Origin: Pseudomonadota bacterium
Lineage (GTDB): Bacteria; Pseudomonadota; Alphaproteobacteria; Rhizobiales; Devosiaceae
DNA: 64,000 bases
Reading direction: 5' to 3'
Assembly (NCBI GenBank): GCA_023388175.1
Contig: JAEWGT010000002.1
Location: 124,001 to 188,000, forward strand
In this document: positions 60,348-64,000 of the stretch, one piece after another
Layout: every line of letters starts with the position of its first letter
How positions within the stretch are numbered: the stretch's first letter is position 1
Position numbers and translations under genes: made by a program
The notes under the pieces: model-generated
What the model saw: only the letters and a program-made list of their open reading frames with translations
What the model was told of the DNA's origin: nothing
Databases searched by the model: none

Positions 60348-61166
60348 TCAATTCTCCAGCCAAGCGGTCACAAGATTGAGATCATCCATTTCATCGGCGG
60401 AGAAATAATAAAGCCGGTCCGGCGGCGTCTCCAGCGCATGCAGCCACAGCGCCGGGTCGACCCCCGACAGGGTAAGGTGCCGCGTGATCTCTGCGGTAAC
60501 TGACTGGGCATCGGCCATGGCCACCCCGGCAACGCTGAGCGCATCGACCGGCGTGGCGCTCAGCGCCGCCGCATAGATCTGATGAACCCCGATCGCCGCG
60601 CCACGCCCGGCTTCCCGTTCGGCGCCCGCCGCGAAAATCAGCGGGCAGGACGAGGCGCAAAGCCCCCCACTCGCAACGCGCGTCGTCAGCCCCGCCTCCC
60701 TGATCATCCGTCCTATCGCCAGCGCATCGTCCACCGACCCGCCGGGGGAATCGAGCAGGATCGTCTCCACATATTCCCCGCGCGCCGCGATCTCGGCCGC
60801 AAACCTTTCAGCAACGCCGGGATCGATCGTACCCGTCAGGTTGAGCGTGCCGCCACCGCCCAGCACGATCTCCATCGGCGCTTCCAGCAGGTCAGGACTG
60901 GTGGTGACAGGCGGCCGTGGCCGCCCATCACCATCCGGCGTGGTGGCCGGGGGCAATATCGGTTGCGGCGTATAGGTCAGCGCCTCCGGCGCATTGGACA
61001 TCATCGTGCGGAAATCGATGAACAATACGCTGAGCGTACCGGCCAGCAAGGCATAGAAGGCGACACGCAGGATCGCTCCGTCATCGACCCGCATGAGCTT
61101 TTCGCTCAGGCCCCGCAAAAAGGGCCGTTCATCAGTTGCGGGTCGTGCGTTGGCTGCGGTCTTCAT
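60348..61166 (-). CDS. Membrane-anchored periplasmic ClpP/crotonase-fold protein (COG3904-like)
   Basis: The protein (272 residues) has one membrane helix (about 31-51), a Pro-rich linker (66-95), then a ClpP-like fold. ILLDSPGGSVDDALAIG (about 136-152) is the oxyanion/strand region, GLCASSCPLIFAAGA (168-182) aligns with the ClpP nucleophile loop with Ser172 at the active position, and GVHQ (His195) matches the catalytic His. Cys170 and Cys174 frame the loop. Its start overlaps the stop of the 451-residue membrane protein gene upstream (ATGA), so they are translated together. Protease activity is inferred. Confidence 0.85.
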   Translation of the reverse strand: MKTAANARPATDERPFLRGLSEKLMRVDDGAILRVAFYALLAGTLSVLFIDFRTMMSNAPEALTYTPQPILPPATTPDGDGRPRPPVTTSPDLLEAPMEIVLGGGGTLNLTGTIDPGVAERFAAEIAARGEYVETILLDSPGGSVDDALAIGRMIREAGLTTRVASGGLCASSCPLIFAAGAEREAGRGAAIGVHQIYAAALSATPVDALSVAGVAMADAQSVTAEITRHLTLSGVDPALWLHALETPPDRLYYFSADEMDDLNLVTAWLEN

Positions 61167-62518
61167 GCCGGACGCGGCCCTTCTCCGCGTTTGCGAGGCG
61201 CCGCGGCAATGGGCGTCACCGTACCGTCGTCTTCGGCAGTCGCCGGCCTGTCACCCCCCTCCGGCCTCTGGTCTCGATGGTCAGGTTCGGGGATTTTTGG
61301 CTCTAATGCCGCTGCGGCCTCCGAGGCCCCTTCCGCTTCCATGCGCTTGTAGAGCGCCACAGCCCGCAACATTTCGGCGGCGGTGATCGTTTCGGCTTCC
61401 TGCAACGTCTCGGCTTCGCGCCGCATGGCGTCATTGACCACCATCAGGGTCAGTACCAGCACCACCGGCAACAGGTCGATGGAAATGGCTCCGGCCCAGG
61501 ATGGGATGAAATCGGACCAGTATCGGATCACCGCTTCGGCGGAGGACAATGGCACGAAGCGCCGCTGCTCCACCGCCGGCTGCGCCAGGATCTCGTCTGC
61601 CGCGCTGGACAGTGCCGTCGATTGCGCCGCCACCGAAGCGCGCACGGTTTCCATCACCTGATCCTGCCGATTGGCCAGATCGGCGGAACGTCCATCGGCC
61701 ACCGGCGCTATGAATCCGGCCGAGAGATCGGCGGCGGCGCGCTTCACCGAGGCCGCGACATCGGTCTGTTGCAGCGCCGCGACAATGGCGGACAGCTGTA
61801 CCGCTTCGGCCTGAAAGGCATCGGAGCGTGGCGCGATGGCACCGGGCGTCGACACCAGCTCGCGCATTGCGGCAAGCCGGGTCGAGCCCTGCTCGAACAG
61901 AGAGGCCACTTCGGTTCGAGAACCGGAAATGGTGGCACTGAGCTGGGTCATCTGCGTGCTCATCTGGGTGAGCAACTGCACGACGCTGCCCGCGCCCTGC
62001 GTGCCGGTCAGCGCACCGCTCTCCCTTTCATCCTGCGCCAGCGCCGCAAAGCGCTGCGCGGCCCGGTCAACGTCCGGCAACAGACTCTGCGTCGCCAGCG
62101 CCTTGGCATGGGCATTGTCGAGATCTTCGGCATAGCCCTGCAGCGTCACCGCCATATGCTGTTCCAGCGCCGCCGAGCCCGCCAGAGCCGCAGCATTGAG
62201 CCAGGACGACATGGCGATGATCATGCAGCAGCCGATGGCCATGGTGATGAAAAGGCCGATCCGCTGCACCCCGCCAACCACCAACGGAATGAAGCGCATC
62301 ATGTAGATCCAGAAGGCATAAATGGCGACGGACACTGCCACCGAATAGATGATGGCGGCAAAGAACACGAAGCCGGCCGAACCATCGAGCAGGCCGCGCA
62401 CCCCCAGATAGGTATAGACGCCGGAGGCCAGCGCCAGCACCGCCAGCGCGAATCGGCTCATGGTTTCAACGGAGCGCACGGTTTCGTGCAGGCGGAAGGC
62501 GTTCGGCTTGAGCTGCAT
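61163..62518 (-). CDS. Hypothetical multi-spanning membrane protein
   Basis: The protein (451 residues) has three N-terminal membrane helices (about 22-42, 45-75, 86-108), a long helical periplasmic or cytoplasmic domain (110-335) rich in Ala, Gln and Thr, a fourth helix (about 340-361), and a charged Pro/Glu tail (362-451). CCMIIAMSSW in helix 3 has two adjacent Cys. I do not recognise a family. It is first in a two-gene operon with the ClpP-like gene, overlapping it by 4 bases. Confidence 0.82.
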   Translation of the reverse strand: MQLKPNAFRLHETVRSVETMSRFALAVLALASGVYTYLGVRGLLDGSAGFVFFAAIIYSVAVSVAIYAFWIYMMRFIPLVVGGVQRIGLFITMAIGCCMIIAMSSWLNAAALAGSAALEQHMAVTLQGYAEDLDNAHAKALATQSLLPDVDRAAQRFAALAQDERESGALTGTQGAGSVVQLLTQMSTQMTQLSATISGSRTEVASLFEQGSTRLAAMRELVSTPGAIAPRSDAFQAEAVQLSAIVAALQQTDVAASVKRAAADLSAGFIAPVADGRSADLANRQDQVMETVRASVAAQSTALSSAADEILAQPAVEQRRFVPLSSAEAVIRYWSDFIPSWAGAISIDLLPVVLVLTLMVVNDAMRREAETLQEAETITAAEMLRAVALYKRMEAEGASEAAAALEPKIPEPDHRDQRPEGGDRPATAEDDGTVTPIAAAPRKRGEGPRPA

Positions 62519-62643
62519 GGCGGGCCCCGGTGCATGGCGGGCCTCAAATGGCCCCTAATGCGAGGTTAACACAGCCAAACCGGCAAGATGTGGGCAGATC
62601 CTGCCAAGGTTAATCGTCACACGATGATTTCTGCGTGAGCAGG

Positions 62644-63204
62644 TCAGGCGCTGGCGGTCTCAGGCTCTATCAGCCTGCGGCAAAGGAGCCTGATCCCGGC
62701 GGCCATCGCCACCTCATCGCGCGTCTTGAACGCAATGCCGTAACTGGCCGCCACCACCAGACGAGTCAGGGCGCGGGGATCGGCAATCCCGGCATCGGCA
62801 AGGACCGCCTCGATCCGGTTCACCATGGCGATGTCCCTGTCCTGCAGGGAAAGTCCCAATCGCTTGTGTGCGCTCATGATCTCGGTGGCGTGCGGGGATC
62901 CTTCGAGCATGCGCGCCAGCGCCAGATATTGCCGGGCCAGCCCGTCTCCGATGCGCTCCGCGGCGTCACCGTCACTCGCCATGCCCGCCTCGAATGCCTC
63001 CATCAACGCATCCAGCATGGTCTCGACCAGGGCGCCGACAACAGCATCCTTGTCGGAAAACTGCGCATAGAGCGTTGCCTTGGCGATCCCTGCCTCGCGC
63101 GCAATGGCCTCCATTGTTGCGCCGCGCAACCCGTCGCGCAACACCACAAGACGCGCCGCTTCCAGCATGCGCCGCCGCTTCTCCTGTGCCCGTTCCGTCA
63201 CCAT
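62644..63204 (-). CDS. TetR/AcrR-family transcriptional regulator
   Basis: The protein (186 residues) has an N-terminal TetR helix-turn-helix (about 10-55; EAARLVVLRDGLRGATMEAIAREAG in pieces, then IAKATLYAQFSDKDAVVGAL) and a C-terminal ligand domain like those of AefR-type regulators. It is divergent from an SDR gene, with an inverted repeat in the 65-base gap, so it probably represses that gene and itself. Ligand unknown. Confidence 0.92.
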   Translation of the reverse strand: MVTERAQEKRRRMLEAARLVVLRDGLRGATMEAIAREAGIAKATLYAQFSDKDAVVGALVETMLDALMEAFEAGMASDGDAAERIGDGLARQYLALARMLEGSPHATEIMSAHKRLGLSLQDRDIAMVNRIEAVLADAGIADPRALTRLVVAASYGIAFKTRDEVAMAAGIRLLCRRLIEPETASA

Positions 63205-63214
63205 GCCGCACCTA

Positions 63215-63243
63215 TTGAACTTTCTAAACGATTATCGTATATA
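63215..63243 (+). promoter_or_regulatory. Predicted promoter of the SDR gene
   Basis: TTGAAC at 63215-63220 and TATATA at 63238-63243 are spaced by 17 bases. The ATG at 63270 follows 26 bases later, with CAGGAG as its ribosome-binding site. Confidence 0.65.
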
Positions 63244-63248
63244 TCGTT
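63227..63248. promoter_or_regulatory. Candidate TetR operator
   Basis: AACGAT at 63227-63232 and ATCGTT at 63243-63248 form an inverted repeat with a 10-base spacer. A nested ACGAT-T-ATCGT palindrome (63228-63238) adds a third half-site. It covers the -10 of the SDR promoter and lies 23 bases from the tetR start. Confidence 0.6.
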
Positions 63249-63269
63249 CAATTCCTACAGGAGACATTC

Positions 63270-64000
63270 ATGTCCGATCGCGTCCTGCTCACTGGCATTT
63301 CCGGCTTTCTGGGCGGTCATATTGCCCTGCAATTGCTGAACTCTGGCTACACCGTCCGGGGCAGTGTGCGCAACCTCGACAAGGCGGACAAGGTGCGCCG
63401 CACGCTCGCGGCGGCAGGTGCCGATGTAAGCCGGCTGGAATTCGTTGCCCTGGATCTGCTCAGCGACGCCGGCTGGGACGAGGCCATGGCCGGGGTGCGC
63501 TATCTGCAGCATACCGCCTCTCCCTTTGTCATCGAGACACCCAAAGATCCTCAGGAGCTGATCCGGCCGGCGGTCGAGGGCACCAGCCGCGCGCTCGAAG
63601 CTGCGCTTCGCGCCGGAGTGGAACAGATTGTCCTGACCTCCTCGATTGCCGCCATCCAATACGGCCATGACAGCTATGACCGCCTGCTCACCGAAGAGGA
63701 TTGGACCAAAGTAGACGCCCCCACGACCGGCGCCTATCCGGCGTCCAAGACACTGGCGGAACGCGAGGCCTGGCGCATCATGGAGAGCGCGGGCCGGCGG
63801 GAGGCACTCTCCGTCATCAATCCCGCCGGCATTTTCGGCCCCCTGCTGGACGAAGATCCCGGAACGTCTTCGCTGATCGTGCGCCGGCTTCTCGATGGAC
63901 GCTTGCCAGCCGCCCCGCGCCTTTACATGGCCTGCGTCGATGTGCGGGATGTAGCGGCCCTGCATGTGGCAGCCATGACCGAACCGGCCTTTTTCGGCCA
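63270..64000 (+). CDS. NAD(P)-dependent epimerase/dehydratase, extended SDR (3' truncated)
   Basis: The visible 243 codons open SDRVLLTGISGFLGGHIALQL, the extended-SDR cofactor motif (TGxxGFxG), and resemble dihydroflavonol-4-reductase/aldehyde-reductase-like enzymes: TASPFVIETPKDPQELIRPAVEGT (in pieces), TSSIAAI (catalytic Ser) and YPASK (Tyr-X3-Lys). The frame is still open at the window end. Substrate is probably an aldehyde or ketone; control by the divergent TetR regulator is likely. Confidence 0.9.
   Translation, partial: MSDRVLLTGISGFLGGHIALQLLNSGYTVRGSVRNLDKADKVRRTLAAAGADVSRLEFVALDLLSDAGWDEAMAGVRYLQHTASPFVIETPKDPQELIRPAVEGTSRALEAALRAGVEQIVLTSSIAAIQYGHDSYDRLLTEEDWTKVDAPTTGAYPASKTLAEREAWRIMESAGRREALSVINPAGIFGPLLDEDPGTSSLIVRRLLDGRLPAAPRLYMACVDVRDVAALHVAAMTEPAFFG

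Noticed and set aside
1..64000. tRNA, rRNA, CRISPR arrays, prophage, insertion sequences
   Set aside because: No cloverleaf-type sequence, rRNA stretch, regularly spaced repeat, phage gene or transposase was recognised by reading; a tRNA scan would be the decisive check.

Overview
The window reads as chromosomal DNA of a high-GC alphaproteobacterium of the order Hyphomicrobiales (Rhizobiales), most likely a Devosia-like genus. This is inferred from gene order and protein style: tlpA divergent from argH followed by lysA; mtgA close to rpmF and divergent from a polyprenyl synthase; hisC-tyrC facing a DUF2125 gene; ftsE-ftsX followed by an acyltransferase; and a LexA box of the alphaproteobacterial type (GTTC-N7-GTTC). 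No rRNA, tRNA, CRISPR array, prophage or insertion sequence was recognised. Almost all of the window is ordinary core and metabolic sequence with very short intergenic gaps.

Layout. 0-3 kb: 5'-truncated LysR regulator, HIG1-like membrane protein, cobalamin adenosyltransferase, rhomboid protease, YjfB-like protein. 3-7.7 kb: tlpA, argH, a ChaC-type gamma-glutamylcyclotransferase, lysA, a CpdR-like response regulator. 7.8-11.8 kb: zinc-ribbon membrane protein, ftsEX, plsC-type acyltransferase, and a small gene behind a textbook SOS promoter. 11.8-17.3 kb: second ChaC, DUF2125, tyrC-hisC, methyltransferase, gloB. 17.4-24.7 kb: fumC, rpmF, a GIY-YIG gene framed by inverted repeats, mtgA, ispA, MOSC, YbaK, methyltransferase, PACE efflux. 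24.7-33.9 kb: diguanylate cyclase, ispG with a coupled 29-codon ORF, DUF1801, DUF1232, a Fic gene that looks imported, pyruvate carboxylase, a rhodanese-like protein. 34-46.5 kb: GGDEF-EAL protein, a quaternary-amine ABC system with two binding proteins, and a branched-chain amino acid ABC system. 46.5-52.6 kb: mgsA, two tandem globin-coupled chemoreceptors, DUF1737, carbonic anhydrase, two EF-hand proteins. 52.6-64 kb: two EamA transporters, asd behind a Thr/Lys-rich leader ORF, BaiN-like flavoprotein, PagL-like deacylase, LLM oxidoreductase, a GGDEF protein, a membrane-anchored ClpP-fold protein paired with a large membrane protein, and a TetR regulator divergent from an SDR gene cut by the window end.

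How parts work together. asd and lysA are both on the aspartate route to diaminopimelate and lysine. hisC-tyrC serve histidine and aromatic synthesis. ispG and ispA feed isoprenoids. pyc and fumC serve anaplerosis and the TCA cycle. Three c-di-GMP proteins and two oxygen- or redox-sensing chemoreceptors point to a motile, environment-sensing life.

Points that stand out beyond routine annotation: the GIY-YIG gene between near-perfect inverted 29-bp arms, with arm-only copies elsewhere; the LexA-boxed small gene; the Thr/Lys-rich leader upstream of asd; a three-way-junction RNA fold after a binding-protein gene; the ClpP-fold/membrane protein pair; and a CheR-tether pentapeptide on only one of the two globin chemoreceptors.
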